Of a stretch of 64,000 nt of DNA, positions 23,978-38,135 are shown one piece after another; the stretch's first letter is position 1, and each line of letters begins with the position of its first letter. Origin of the DNA: Auriscalpium vulgare (Eukaryota > Basidiomycota > Agaricomycetes > Russulales > Auriscalpiaceae); NCBI GenBank assembly GCA_019915015.1, contig JAHBBC010000014.1, forward strand, positions 248,001 to 312,000, in the 5' to 3' direction. Both the position numbers and the translations under genes were made by a program. Below the pieces are notes generated by a model. That model ran no database searches and had not been told where the DNA came from. It worked only from the letters and a program-made list of their open reading frames with translations.

Positions 23978-25106
23978 ATGGTGCCATCCGTACCCCTGGA
24001 AATCCATATCCTCGTCATAGAGTGGGTATACAAGTCCTCGCAGTACACGGCCGTCGATCATCGCACCCTTCGGATATGTGCACTCGTCTGTCGCGCGTGG
24101 ACCCCCATCGCACAACGTCTTCTCTTCCGCACTTTACCCTACCCCGACTTCTCGGACGGTCACGGCGACACCAGTCCCCCTGTGCTGTCGCTCCTTCGTA
24201 CCATCCGCGCCAGACCACGCCTTGCTGGGCACGTCACAGCCGTCAATATCAATCTTTACCGGCCACGGGTCTACCCACCTGACGGCGTCAACAAAGTCGC
24301 GCTGCTCGAACTTTGCCCCAACGTCAAGTGCATCAATATTCTCGGCGATATTTGGGGCGATACCTTGGACGCATACGAAGCACGCTTGCGTGCCCTCCAT
24401 ATACTCCCCACGTTCCTCTCAATTGATGAGGGCTGGTACCCGGAGATTGCCCGCATCGGGCATATATGGCCGAGCATACGTGCGCTCGATGTCCGCCAAG
24501 TGTTTCATAACTTAAACTCCTCACCATTCCGCCTCCCTCTCCGCACTGTCCGATTGCTTTCGTTGCATAGCTTCGACATGGGCTTGTATCTGGCCCCCCA
24601 GTCTGATATGCCGGCGCTCAGCGATCTTGAGGTGAGATTGGCCCTGGACACAGACTGGTGTCAGCGGCTGTCTGCGTCAGGAGTGCTTCCGCAGATTCGC
24701 ACGCTGAGGATCACCAAGGGTTATATCATACCATCCGAGGTAGTAGGGCAGTTCGAGCAACTCGAGAGTCTTGTTTTCGACTACCTTCCCTACTGGCACA
24801 TCACGCTCCCAAAGACACTGCGGCATATCGGGTACCACTCTAGCACGGAAACGACTCCGCGGAGCGGGCTACCTTCCTCTGTGCTGCGCTGCCTTCGTTG
24901 CAGAATTTGCAGCTGGTCACTTGCACCCGGCGTTCTTCACCAAGTTTACTTGCTGCGTTCGACGTGTGTTGCCGAAATACTCATGTCGAATTTGCAACGT
25001 ATGAGACGCCCAGTCATTTTCCGGTCAGTAAGCTACATCGAGTGCACTGCGATTGATGTTGACTGGCATTCGGCAGATACCTTGGCGGGCCTATCTGATC
25101 TGAGAG
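23978..25106 (+). CDS. F-box protein (frameshifted)
   Basis: F-box protein of the kind greatly expanded in Agaricomycetes, expected to recruit a target to an SCF ubiquitin ligase. The start gives an F-box at the very N-terminus (VPLEIHILVIEWVY, LRICALVCRAWTPIAQRLLF), followed by a leucine-rich-repeat-like body (VVGQFEQLESLVFDYLPYW, LPKTLRHIGYH). The frame breaks near 24850: the family-like continuation ATFLCAALPSLQNLQLVTC and RSSPSLLAAFDVCC is in another frame, and one extra A in the AAA run at 24849-24851 reconnects them. A probable intron 25024-25076 leads to a short end at 25106. If the break is ignored the original frame stays open to 25663, but that part is antisense to the Prp43 C-terminus and looks non-coding. 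Confidence 0.7.
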
Positions 25107-25206
25107 GGGGAACTACGCACTTGGTGGATTTGTGGATGGCAATGCCGGAATACTTCTTAGTCGAACGAAGTCGCTGGCGCCACATTTTCGGCACACGGCG
25201 TTTTAC

Positions 25207-28117
<2,911 letters not shown>

Positions 28118-28886
28118 TGCCGCGCAGTCAACGGTGAGGCAGGGTGCAGGGATGAGAGACGTCGATGTGCCAAGGGGATCGTATTGGGAACGAGAGGACT
28201 ACTGGTGCGGGTGAGATACGCACAGGCGCATACATATGGTGAGAGTGTGGTCATGAGGCAAGCGCTGACGGCGCTGAGCGCTCGTACTGGGAGCTTCGAA
28301 TTCTGTATGTCCTATATCATACGTAGCCCACGATCTAGAACCATTAACTCGCAGTGCCTTGCAGAGTTTGAGCAACAAGTACTATCGGCTGTGTTGGATT
28401 TGAACCAGAGCACCGGTGCAGCAATGTCATTGGGTTGATTCGGTGTGGGCCATGGGTGCCTTGAGGTGTGTATGCGCTGAGCTGAAGCACTGTGACGATC
28501 GAAGTCAAAGAAAACAGAACGCTCGCCGCATTAAATGATGTGGATGAATCAGATGAGCAGGCAGTACTTCCGAAGGATGAAGGTACCGTGGGAACTCTGG
28601 TCGTGACAGCGAGCACACGGGTCACTAGCTTGGTCACTGACGGTGCTATGTTCCTATGCAATGTAGTGAACGGTCGCTGGGATGAAAACAGTCGGCAAGA
28701 ACAGCAGTACGTCCTTACTATCGCTGCGCCTTTCTCTAAGCACGAACATGCGGTCTTTCTATCTCATATCTGTGTGCCGGTTCTATGTAACATGCTCGCG
28801 AACCGCGATACGCAGCGCGCATCTTCGTATGTCAGCTCCTGTAGGTTTCTCGTCAGCCAATTGCTAAACTGTTCTCGGTCCTGGGC
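28118..28886. other. intergenic, no gene supported
   Basis: One plus-strand open frame (28492-29013) runs across the transposon boundary and has no recognisable motif, so I do not call it a gene. Confidence 0.5.
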
Positions 28887-29900
28887 CCCAGTGAGAACCC
28901 GCTCTGCGCCCTTATGCCTACCTATGCGCAAAGCTGCGCTGATCTGCGCTCGCAGATTTTGGCATAAAAGTGAACTATTGCATATTTTTTATGCGCTCGT
29001 ATTGGGGCAATAGTTCTGGTGTACGAATGGTCAGCATATGCTGACGACAATAGACGCGCCACGTACAGAGCGGGCGATGCTCGCTTGGGCGCATACATGC
29101 AGCTGCAAGACCATTAGCGTCGCATACGAGTACGGAACATACAACACACACTATTGATACGTTGATACATCATGAGGGCCTAAGCGGCTGGAAAACGACG
29201 GACGGGTGAGCATATGCGCTGAGGGAGAGCGAAAACTCACATCCAAAGGCAGTCCGGCCTGTATGCCGAGGGCCGGGGGCTGGCTGGTAGGCTATGAGCT
29301 GCAGCCAGCCTGAGGTTGACACAATGTGCGAGGTATGACGAGGCGAGAGCGGACAAACGAATGGATAGGGCACAGGAGGAGGGAATGGAGGTAGGGTAGT
29401 AGATGGTGGTAAGAAGCAGAGAGGCGGCGGGCAAAGGCAGTCGAAATATAGAATCCTGTGAGGCAGTCTTCCCACGGGTCGAGAGCGAGAACGGGTGTGC
29501 TGAGAGCGTCGCACTGTGCACAGAGCAGGCGGCTGTGCGCGAGTGCGTGCGAGCGCGATGCGACGCGCGTGCAGAGTCGCGTGCAGGGGCGCGGTGCGAG
29601 CCTGCGACGCACGCGCACAGAGGACCGCGACGCGCGCGACTCGGACACGCGCGCGTGCAGAGGCGGGAGCAGAGCAACGCGACGCTATGCACGGCAGCAG
29701 GAAAAAGTGTCGCGAAGGTTGAAGCTGTCTACTCTGCCTCGGGGAGACTACCTCTGCCCTCCTCTGCCCAGCGGGCCGACAGCTCCGATCGGCAAAATCA
29801 CGTCTCAACGCACATCAACGCATACATTGGCACAACTAAGCATAGCTACGCATAGGAGCGCATAGGCCGGCATAGGTACGCAGAACGGGTTCTCACTGGG
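28887..29900. mobile_element. non-autonomous TIR DNA transposon, ~1.0 kb
   Basis: The left end (28887) reads CCCAGTGAGAACCCGCTCTG and the reverse complement of the right end (29900) reads CCCAGTGAGAACCCGTTCTG: 21 of the first 22 bases are inverted-repeat matches, and weaker matching with CCTATGC motifs continues about 25 bases inward. Both ends are flanked by the 7-bp direct repeat CCTGGGC (28880-28886 and 29901-29907). The interior has no transposase; it is GC-rich simple sequence (GCGCGCGTGCAGAG-like) with open frames on both strands that look like composition artefacts. The CAGTG-like ends recall hAT elements, but those normally give 8-bp duplications, so the superfamily is left open. Confidence 0.7.
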
Positions 29901-30020
29901 CCTGGGCACTGACCGGCTCGTCCTTGATTACAGGGCTCCGCTAGATGCTTTTTCGGTCGCCAAGGGTACTATCGACGCGGAAGTTATCGATTCCCGTTGA
30001 GCAGGCTTCCTCCTGTATAC

Positions 30021-32476
30021 TTACCCCGCGGCCCGTGGCACCGCTCCCTCGACCCCCTGTAACGATTCATCCAATAGAATGGAACCCATGTCGGCAACGG
30101 TGGTTGGCACTGGGAAAGATCCTGTGCGCAGATATTCGCTTACAGGAGCTATTATCGTTTGCAGTGTCGAAAGACGTTCGTGGCGCGTGTCGTCCGCAGA
30201 TGTGGCCGCCTGTAGTCGCGCCTGCACGTCGTCGAATACTGCGCAGAATGCGTCTACTGTTTCCTTGTCATGGTTACCGTCCCACTTCTGCCTCCCGCGG
30301 GCCCTGCACATGACGTTGAGGGTGCGCCAGGCGATGAGGAAGCCCTCATCCGTCAGTGGTGCAGATGTCTGATCTAAGACCAGCAAGGGCATGAAACGAT
30401 GGAGAGTGTGGAGGAGAATGATGAGGGGATCTTGGGAGCTATGGGGTTGTACACCACAGAGGTTCTGATACGCGGCCAAGATCTCGTTCTTGTACTCGAG
30501 AGATTGGAGGTGGGGAAATATGAGTGCGGCTGCGCAGTGACAAATAAAGCCAGCCTCCACATCGTTTGGGGGCGATAATCGCAAAAAGAGCGTACCCAAT
30601 TCCTCACGGATGTAATATGAATACAATATGCTGTCGACCAAGTGCCACAAAGTAGTGAACCAGGAGTGTACGAGGCTGCTCTTCGGGAAGCGTCGTGCAT
30701 GATCGTCCGGGGAGTAGATACTGGCAGTGTTGCAGGGTAGGTGGAGAGACAGAAGTCGCAAATGAAGGGGTTGGAATAGTTCAATGAATGCAAGCGTACG
30801 GCGATGTCGAATCTGCTTGGCGCGCTCATAGGTGTCTTGCAGGTCAAGAATGCGAGCTTTGATATCGCGGATGAGTTTGAAGAAGATCAGGCAGTTTGAA
30901 AAGTCCGAGGCGTCTACTCCGGCGTCCAGGTGTTCGGATGTCGCGGAAACTGTGCTGCGGAGTATTCGCAAGAGATCCTTGGGCGTTTCGTCGGGGACGT
31001 TTACCAGGGCTAGCCAGATCTCGCGAGAGTGATAAACGAAACCTGTCAAGTTCCTGACGGATGTTGGGCCTTCCGGCGGGAGTTCGATGAAAGGAGTTGG
31101 ATGCAGATACGCAAGCATGGTTACACACTTTGTGACACACTTTGCGACCACGCTCAGAGGTTGAGAGTATCTGCTGGCGATGTTGAGCATATTGATAAGG
31201 ACCTCAATCTCCTCTTTCGGCGCCCGCCGATGCTTTTCATCAGTACAAAGTGCCCATATGATGTGCCAGGTGGCGCTTGAACACGCGGCCAGCCGTCGAC
31301 GACGAATACCCTCGGGCAGATATAAAAAAGATTTGTGAGGTGGGGCAGACATTCTGGAGAGCTGAACACAAGATCTGCAATCGTTTGGTATTCCCATGGG
31401 CAGAATTCGATAAATCCGGCCAGGCTATTGAAGAATTTTTCCTGCTCGCTGTCCTCCTCCAACAGCTGGGTCATCCATTCCAAGGAGAATGCTTCGAGAT
31501 CTCCTTCGGGGCAGGATTAATATCTCCTATGCATTTCAGCCATCGAACCACATCGGGGTTTATCACCCTGAGGCGACATGTTGGGAGAAAAGGGTGTTGA
31601 GCGTATTGCCAAACGGTTCCATAAACAGAGCGAAGTACAGCGAGGATGAGGGCATGGGTAGGACGCCACAGTGCTTTGGATAATGGGGTACGATATGGGC
31701 TGCTTCTGACAGCAATCGGGAGGATCGTTAACAAGCCGTACAGAATGGCATCCACCGTGACAAATGCGAGAATGGTGTAGCCAACCGAGGAGTTGATCGG
31801 GACCATGAAATCGACCAGACCGGCGAAGAACAAAAACACGGAGGCATGGAGCGGCATCGGGATGAACTCGACGATATCTTCAATATGAGACTGTTGGACC
31901 CCGTGGAATAGGTACGTCCGAATGCGAGCGCGCTGGCGGGGTGAAGGTCCTCGCTGCTGCGTCATCTGGAGATAGTGGCGGGCCCACTGCTGCACGAGCG
32001 TGGCGGCGAGAGCACATGAAAGGCTCATGACGAAGCTGAGGAACCAGAGGATATTCACTCGGACAGCAGAGGTTGGAGGGACGAATGGTTGGAAGGGAGT
32101 GGGGGCTGGGTGCTGGGTGCCGTTGGACGAGGCGGTGCCCTGGTTGACGAGCTGTGTGAGAAGAGCGACGGTCGCATCGCCGGAGTCCACAGAAAGCTTC
32201 TTGTAGCTTTCAATAATGAATGCAGCGACAGTCGTTGAGAATAGTCCGGTCTGCGGCTTCGCTCAGGACGCAGGCCAAAAAAAATGGGAAGACACCCACG
32301 AAGATTAGGATACCATCGGTATCACCCTTCCATCGATCGACGAGCTTCTGGTCATATTCCTGGGCGTATTCGTTGTAGAGCATCCACAGTTTGTCGGTCG
32401 ATTTGACTCCTTCTGCACCCCGGTCACCATCGAATTGACCTGTTGAGTATGGAAGCGATCGCGTGGTGCTGTCCAT
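30021..32476 (-). CDS. DUF6535-family membrane protein (two apparent frameshifts)
   Basis: Member of a large Agaricomycete-specific membrane protein family of unknown function (DUF6535). Exon 1 is 32476-32300 and exon 2 starts at 32250; the junction gives ILIFTGLFSTTVAAFIIESY, the family's hallmark first TM helix. Further TM helices are VNILWFLSFVMSLSCALAAT, FLFFAGLVDFMVPI and YTILAFVTVDAILYGLLTIL, with AATLVQQWARHYL between them, followed by a long soluble helical C-terminal part ending at 30021. The reading frame breaks twice in the same direction: at the GGGG run 31508-31511 (INPAP to GDLEAFSLEWMTQLLEED) and at the A6 run 31324-31329 (HLTNLF to LYLPEGIRRRRL). One extra base in each run restores about 780 continuous residues. 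Confidence 0.8.
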
Positions 32477-32803
32477 TATGCGTGGCGTGTCGGCGAGGTG
32501 AGGAAAGGAAGGAGTAGTGGGACATTATATATCATCCAAGTATGCGTGTACTAGCATCAAAACGGGGCAGTTCTTCCATGGCGCCCATTACTGTTGTTGG
32601 AACTGGATTTGCTGATTTCGCCGTCATATGTACTGACAAGTCGGGCGCATGACTTGACGATGCTGTAATACAATGGATAACGATAACGGCGTCCTGGTCA
32701 TCCGCGGCAACGTGCGCGATCGAGACGCAAGGGGCGAGAGTACTTTCAGCTCTACCAGTGGATCATCAGCCATGTTCTCAGCGGAGAGGCTGATCGGAAA
32801 GGG

Positions 32804-32873
32804 ACGCACGTCGTGACGAAGGCGTAGTTCACCACGATCATGTAGCTTCCCGTGACGCCCTTCGCCGCTCGTA
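32804..32873 (-). pseudogene. peroxiredoxin exon fragment
   Basis: On the minus strand this segment encodes AAKGVTGSYMIVVNYAFVTT, closely matching AKGVTDIYIIAVNDAFVTT from exon 2 of the intact peroxiredoxin gene about 1.9 kb away, and the DNA is clearly alignable. The rest of the gene, including the catalytic Cys region, is absent, so it is a duplicated relic. Confidence 0.6.
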
Positions 32874-33099
32874 CCCTCGCGCATTGGGGTCCGCTCTTCC
32901 AAATTAGATCGAGGCGGGCGGTCGCGGGAAACTTGCTTTTGGCGATAGTGAGCGCGCGGGCGTTCGAGGTGTAGATCTTGCTGAGCTCAAGGGCCTCACA
33001 GGTTGCGTGGGGGCGGGTCGGCCTTCACTCGAGCGACAAGTGGAGGATTTGCTAACTGTTTGTTACCAGGTAAGAGTACGCTCTACGCGGCAGCAAACA

Positions 33100-33930
33100 T
33101 TACACACCGAAGTGCGATCTCGCGCCGGGCTGGCCTCGTGCATGACGGGCGCGATTCCAAGCCCAAGACCCAGCAGCAGGAGCGTCCACAGATGTGATCT
33201 GACCGCGGCTGGGTGCTTGACGCCGATTCAGCTTGCAGTCTAGTGAAAGCGTCCGCGTCAGTGCCCATCCTCGCTAGCCAGAATAATTGCGCAACTCACC
33301 TGCTACGCCTACCCAGCATCCCAGGGTTGCGTCATCCGCTCTCTGAGAGGAAACGTGGCCAGGGGGTATACAGCGCTCGATGTGAAGGCACAATGTCAGG
33401 AAAGAGGCCGGCAGCAAGCAGCAGACATCAGTCACCGAGGTGCTCGAGTGTGCCGATCGCGTGCACCGGTCTCGTGGACCAGCGTCCACATCTGGCTCGA
33501 CGAATCCAAGCCCCAGACCCAAGCGCAGTTGCATCCACGGCTCCTCTGTCCCGAGCACGGCCCCATCCCGACGCACCATCACCATCCACGCCAGCCCGGC
33601 GCGCATATATGCTTGCAGCTTGGCATTCGACGTCGATGGATGCAGACACTGGTCGAAGCGCGAGCATCACTCCGTGCCAATCTTCGCCAGCCACAACAGT
33701 CGCGCAACCGCGACTCACCTGCTAGTCTCCTACATCCCAGGTTGCCTTACCGGGTCTCCGCCAGAAGAAACGTGCTCGGGAGTCTCATAACGCGAGGTGA
33801 CATGGATAGCGGACTTTCTGGAAGTGCTATGTGGTGGCTGCGAGACCCGTGAAGGAACAATTTTCAGATAAGCAAGAGGGCAGCGGAATGCAGAACATCA
33901 CTCATCGAGGTGCTTCGAGCGGCGTCTGGC
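33100..33930. repeat. degenerate tandem duplication, ~0.41-0.47 kb period
   Basis: Two copies of a non-coding block are alignable by eye. ACTCACCTGCTACGCCTACC with CATCCCAGG (about 33294-33325) recurs as ACTCACCTGCTAGTCTCCTA with CATCCCAGG (about 33714-33740). CATCAGTCACCGAGGTGCTC (about 33426) recurs as CATCACTCATCGAGGTGCTT (about 33895). Matches are imperfect with small indels. No protein is encoded with confidence. Confidence 0.5.
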
Positions 33931-34403
33931 GTCCGCAGCTGGCCTGACGACGGCGTGAACAGACGCTGGCAGCCCTATACCCGCTCGTCACTGAGCGCGG
34001 CTCCGAGTCGGAGGGGTGTGTGCGTCCGATCGATTGCAGACTGAGCTGCAGAGTGGTATACTGAGAGTTTCCCTGCCGCCCAAGGTAATGCGGCAATATG
34101 GGCTTTAATGAGAGGATGAGAGGAAGAGAACGGACGACTCGAGAGTCGTTCGTCGGAGACCCTAATGATCACGTGGCCGTGCAGGCCTCTAGGGCCTAGG
34201 CTCTCGAGTCTTCGACTCAGATTGTCCTTCCGCTTGTTCTCATCGTTGTCGTTATCAAGCCGTACGTATTGCAGATATCGGTGCAGTCTGGCCACGGGTT
34301 TCAGAAGTACTAAAAAGACATGATACACGCGATTGGTTCCGCTCGATCGTATCTGACGTCATCGTCTACAATACACTCGATTGAATTTTCTTCTCAACTC
34401 CAC

Positions 34404-35109
34404 TCAAAGAAGCGCGAGCACGCTGTCGGCAACGGTGCTGACCACCTTCGACGAGTCCTCCTCGACGATGACCGTCTCCACCTTGTCGCCGTCCGCAACC
34501 AGCACAAAGCGCTGCCCAACAGTATAAGCACACACGCACGCGCAAATATGCAGCACAGGCCACGTACCTTGGCGCGCGGGGCGCCGAGCAGGCCAGTCGC
34601 GTCCTGGAGGAGGCCGAGCTGGCCGATGAACGAGCCCTGGTCGTCCGCAATGAAGTGCACGGCGGACCCGTCGGGCGCGAGCTTCTTCTTCCATGCGCTA
34701 TGCACGCATACACGCACATCAGCAACGCGGATCTGAGGAGGAATGGGGCACGCACGTGGTGACGAAGGCGTCGTTGACGGCGATGATGTAGATGTCCGTG
34801 ACGCCCTTGGCCTTGAACGCATCGTACTGCTCGATGTATCCCGGCGCGTGCGAGCTGCACGGCGGGGTGAACGCACCAGGCACGCCGACCTGCGCACACG
34901 CATCAGGACATATGTGCGTGGAAGTGAAAGAGAGGACGCACGAGGATGGTCTTGCCGGTGAGGGCGAGGGTGATGGGCGTTGCGGGGTCGGTCTCCTTGA
35001 CGGTGACGGCGAGCGGAAGGGTGTCGCCGGGCTTGACCTGGGCCTTTGCGAGCAGGGCGGTCGCGGCGGCGTGGGCGGTCTTTGCGGCTTCGGTGACGAG
35101 GGAGGCCAT
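34404..35109 (-). CDS. type II peroxiredoxin (Prx5/PMP20-like)
   Basis: Thiol peroxidase of the Prx5/PMP20 group, reducing hydrogen peroxide and alkyl peroxides. Exons 35109-34942, 34889-34756, 34697-34568 and 34511-34404 join to 179 residues. The catalytic loop is VPGAFTPPCSSHAPGYIEQY, with the peroxidatic Cys in TPPC and the usual Pro/Thr context. Also present are DIYIIAVNDAFVTTAWKKK, HFIADDQGSFIGQLGLLQD and a C-terminal RFVLVADGDKVETVIVEED. There is no clear mitochondrial presequence (MASLVTEAAKTAHAAATALL is a mild amphipathic helix) and the C-terminus LALL is not a canonical SKL signal, so location is open. A relic copy lies at 32804-32873. Confidence 0.93.
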
Positions 35110-35934
35110 GGCTGTTATCGATGAGAGCGGTGTGAAGCATCCCCGCCGCAAGTGGCGTGCTATATATGCTCCTGGTAGGCGGCACGTGATGCACGCGTCG
35201 CGCTTGGTGAGCGAGCGCCGAGCACGAGCACACAAGGCGATCGAAGCCAACGCCGGTTGTCCGTTGATGGGGAAGCCCGCCGCCCATCTCACTCCCCGTC
35301 TCGCCTGCGTTCATCTCCGTCGTGTTTTCTCCGGCCTTGACGGCGGCGGCCTCTGCCTATTCATACACCGCCTGTCTTGCGAGGACAGAATATCTGCTTC
35401 GTGACTAGCTTTGGATGAGTCGAGCCAGACGACGAGTGTGCTGATGAGGCGCTTCGATACGGACCATCAGTAGTCGAGAACCAGCAGATCCGCTCGTCGA
35501 ACAACAATACCACCGATATCGGTTCACACGGAATGGAAACCTGACGCATCCCGCACGCCCCTGCACGTGAGGACCTTGGTAATGCACCTGCATCAGAAGT
35601 AGAACGCTTCAGCCAGCCAGATCACAATAGTCCTGCCGTACACAGAACACCCTGCATTCAAACAGAAAAACAACAACATCCACAAAAAATACACAAGAAA
35701 GCACCGCTGATCCCCCGGTGCGCTGGCCGCGGCGCGCGGCGCAGCACAGGCGGGCATGCCATTCGATAGTTCTGGGCAGCTCCGTCGGGCGGGGGATGGG
35801 CGGGCGTGGAGGCATGCCGAGGGCGTACCGGAGCGCATGCGAACATAGGGCGCCAAAGGCGCGTCGTCATCCCACGCAGCAGCCCCCGCGACGTCGACCC
35901 CGCGTCGACGCCACGGGCGCCGGCGCGCGCGCGC

Positions 35935-37073
35935 TCACTCCTCCGCCTCCGCCTTGCGCCGGCACGCCTCGCACACGCGGCCCTTGCGCTCGCCGCGGCG
36001 CCCGACCATCCAGTCGAACCCGCGCCACGCGTCGCCCTCGTCGCCGTCGGGGTACACGACGCCGAGCCGCGCGCCGAGCGCGCGCAGCGTCGCGCGTTGC
36101 GCCGGCCAGTCGACATCCTCGCCGTACTCCATGCCCCGTGCGCACTCATACAGCGCGCCGAACTCGCGCGGCAGGTTCTGCGCGAGCGTCGCCGCGTGCT
36201 GCAGCTTTGCGTCGCGGATGAGGTCCCACGTCGCGCCCGTCGTCGTCGCCTTGAGCTTCCGCCACGGCAGCGTCCCGCGCAGGAAGTACACGAGCATGTA
36301 TGCGAGCGACTCGAGGTCGTCGCGCGGGGACGCCTCGATCCCGAGGTGCGTGTTGATCGACGCGAAGAGCGACGTCCCGACGCCGTGCTGGTCGTCCTGC
36401 GCGTACGGTATGTGCGCGCCTGTCCGTGCGTCCCGGTACTTCTTCGCGAGCCCGAAGTCGATGACGTTCACCGTGTGCGCCGCGGCGCCCGTGCCCATCA
36501 CAAAGTTCGCGGGCTTGATGTCGCGGTGCACGAGATCGCGGCGGTGCATGAACTCGATGCGCGCCATCTGCGGGCACATGCGTCAGCGATCCGCCATCAA
36601 GCGCGCGATGCGCGCCCGAAGCAAACGGGCGGGAGGGCGCACGCACCAGCTGGTCCGCGAGCAGCACGACGGTGCGCACCGAGAAGCTGCGGTTGCACAT
36701 CTTGAAGAGGTCCTCGAGCGACGGGCCCATGAGGTCGACGACCATGACGTTGTAGTCGCCCTGGCGCCCCGACCAGATCATCCAGGGCACGCCGGGCCCG
36801 CCCGCCAGCGACTTGTAGATTTTGGACTCGTGCTGCAGCGGCGAGCGGTGCAGCTGGCGCGGGTGCGCGGGCGGGAGCGGCTCGAGCTTGATGGCGACCT
36901 CTTTGCCCGCGACGGTGTGCACGCCGTAAAAGACGGTGCCTGGCGTGGCGGGGGCGAAAAACGTGTCTTAGCGAGGATGGCGTCTGCGCAGGGAAAGGGC
37001 ACGCACCGCAGCCGCCGATGGCGAGCTCCTCCTCGAGCCTATACTTGCCGCCGAAGGTGAAGGTGGGGTCCAT
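35935..37073 (-). CDS. casein kinase 1 (CK1) family Ser/Thr kinase
   Basis: CK1-type kinase of 330 residues from exons 37073-37007, 36939-36647 and 36567-35935. An in-frame ATG at 37100 would add nine residues; I prefer 37073 because MDPTFTFGGKYRLEEELAIG resembles the CK1 N-terminus. Motifs are the Gly loop IGGCGGTVFYGV, VAIKLEP (catalytic Lys), HRDIKPANFVMG (catalytic loop), IDFGLAKKYRD (DFG) and SINTHLGIEASPRDDLESL, the CK1 signature replacing APE. Kinase residues are intact, so it should be active. It differs from CK1 delta/epsilon in the substrate loop (QDDQHGVGTSLFAS where TGTARYAS is usual) and ends shortly after the kinase domain with a Cys-containing basic tail. The gene is extremely GC-rich, creating many spurious open frames. 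Confidence 0.93.
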
Positions 37074-37100
37074 GCTGGGACGGCGGGCGGTGAGCGACAT

Positions 37101-38135
37101 GCGGACACGACGTCAGAGTGCGGGGTACCTCGAGAGGGGGGGAGAGCGTGCTTGGGGATGCTGGCTGGCGGGAGATGAAGTAGGGGACGGAGGGGCGGAG
37201 GGCAGGTGGCATGCAGGGAGGCGAGAGGAATGGTGGCGGGATGGATGGATGAGGATGAACCGACCGGCGAAGTCCAACAGCGAACAGGCGCCCGCCCCAC
37301 AACGCGTCTTACATAATTGTGCGCGCCCACGTGATACGCCTCTTTTTCGGCCGCCTCTCGAGATGCGCTCTTTCTCTGCTCTGCTGTTCACGCCCGGGCG
37401 GCAGGGCAACTCCTACCTCGACGCTCGTGTCCCCGGGTCTGCTGCAGCACGACATCGAGGACGATCAGATCGAGCGTGCAGCAGCACGCCAGTCTGCGCT
37501 CGGAGATCGTGCGAGCTCTTGTGGGCCCCTGTGGGCTCCTGTGGGGCTGCCTGCTGGTGCGGTTGTCATGCCAGTCGCGGATGCAGTTCAGGTGCCTCGC
37601 CTCTGCCGCGCGGCAGCCACGCTACGGGTCTCGACCTCGGTGCGTGATTATGGCCTCTAGAGGCATCCCATTCGTCTCAACGAGCCCCGGGACGCAGTAA
37701 CTCAAGGCATGCGCTCAATAGTCCTGGATGACACCCTGTAGTCTTCCCACTGCCTTCGCTATCCGTGGCAGTGCCGAACTAAGCCATCGGAATTTCCGGA
37801 AGCTGACGAGCGCTGTCCGCCGGGGCTCATCGGCAAAGGTGAAGCGGAATCGCAGAATGCACATATGTGCCGGTGAGTGTTGTGCTTATCGGGACGGACG
37901 GAAACAGGCACTGACGGTTCCCGTCGCCGGCGTTGTTGAAGTCCGGGCGCACAACAATGGATATATGGCAAGTAAATCGGCTGGTGGGCGTATTTGCTAT
38001 CTGGCAAACAGAGGAGATGCGCGAGGGCGGCTGGACGAGGACTGTTAGGCGGTGAGCAAGCGCCCGTTGTCGCATACAGCAAGCTGACCATGGTCATCAG
38101 ATCCTTCCATGATATATTGACGGCGTCGCTCACAT
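37101..38135. other. intergenic, no gene seen
   Basis: Upstream region of the CK1 gene plus about 900 bp without recognisable coding, repeats or RNA genes. Confidence 0.5.

Noticed and set aside
28380..28420. tRNA-like internal promoter box (GGTTCAAATCC on the minus strand)
   Set aside because: The T-arm pairs only three of five positions and no D-arm or acceptor stem can be folded upstream.
29170..29865. Several 110-210-codon open frames on both strands
   Set aside because: They sit inside the transposon in GC-rich simple sequence, where stops are rare by composition.
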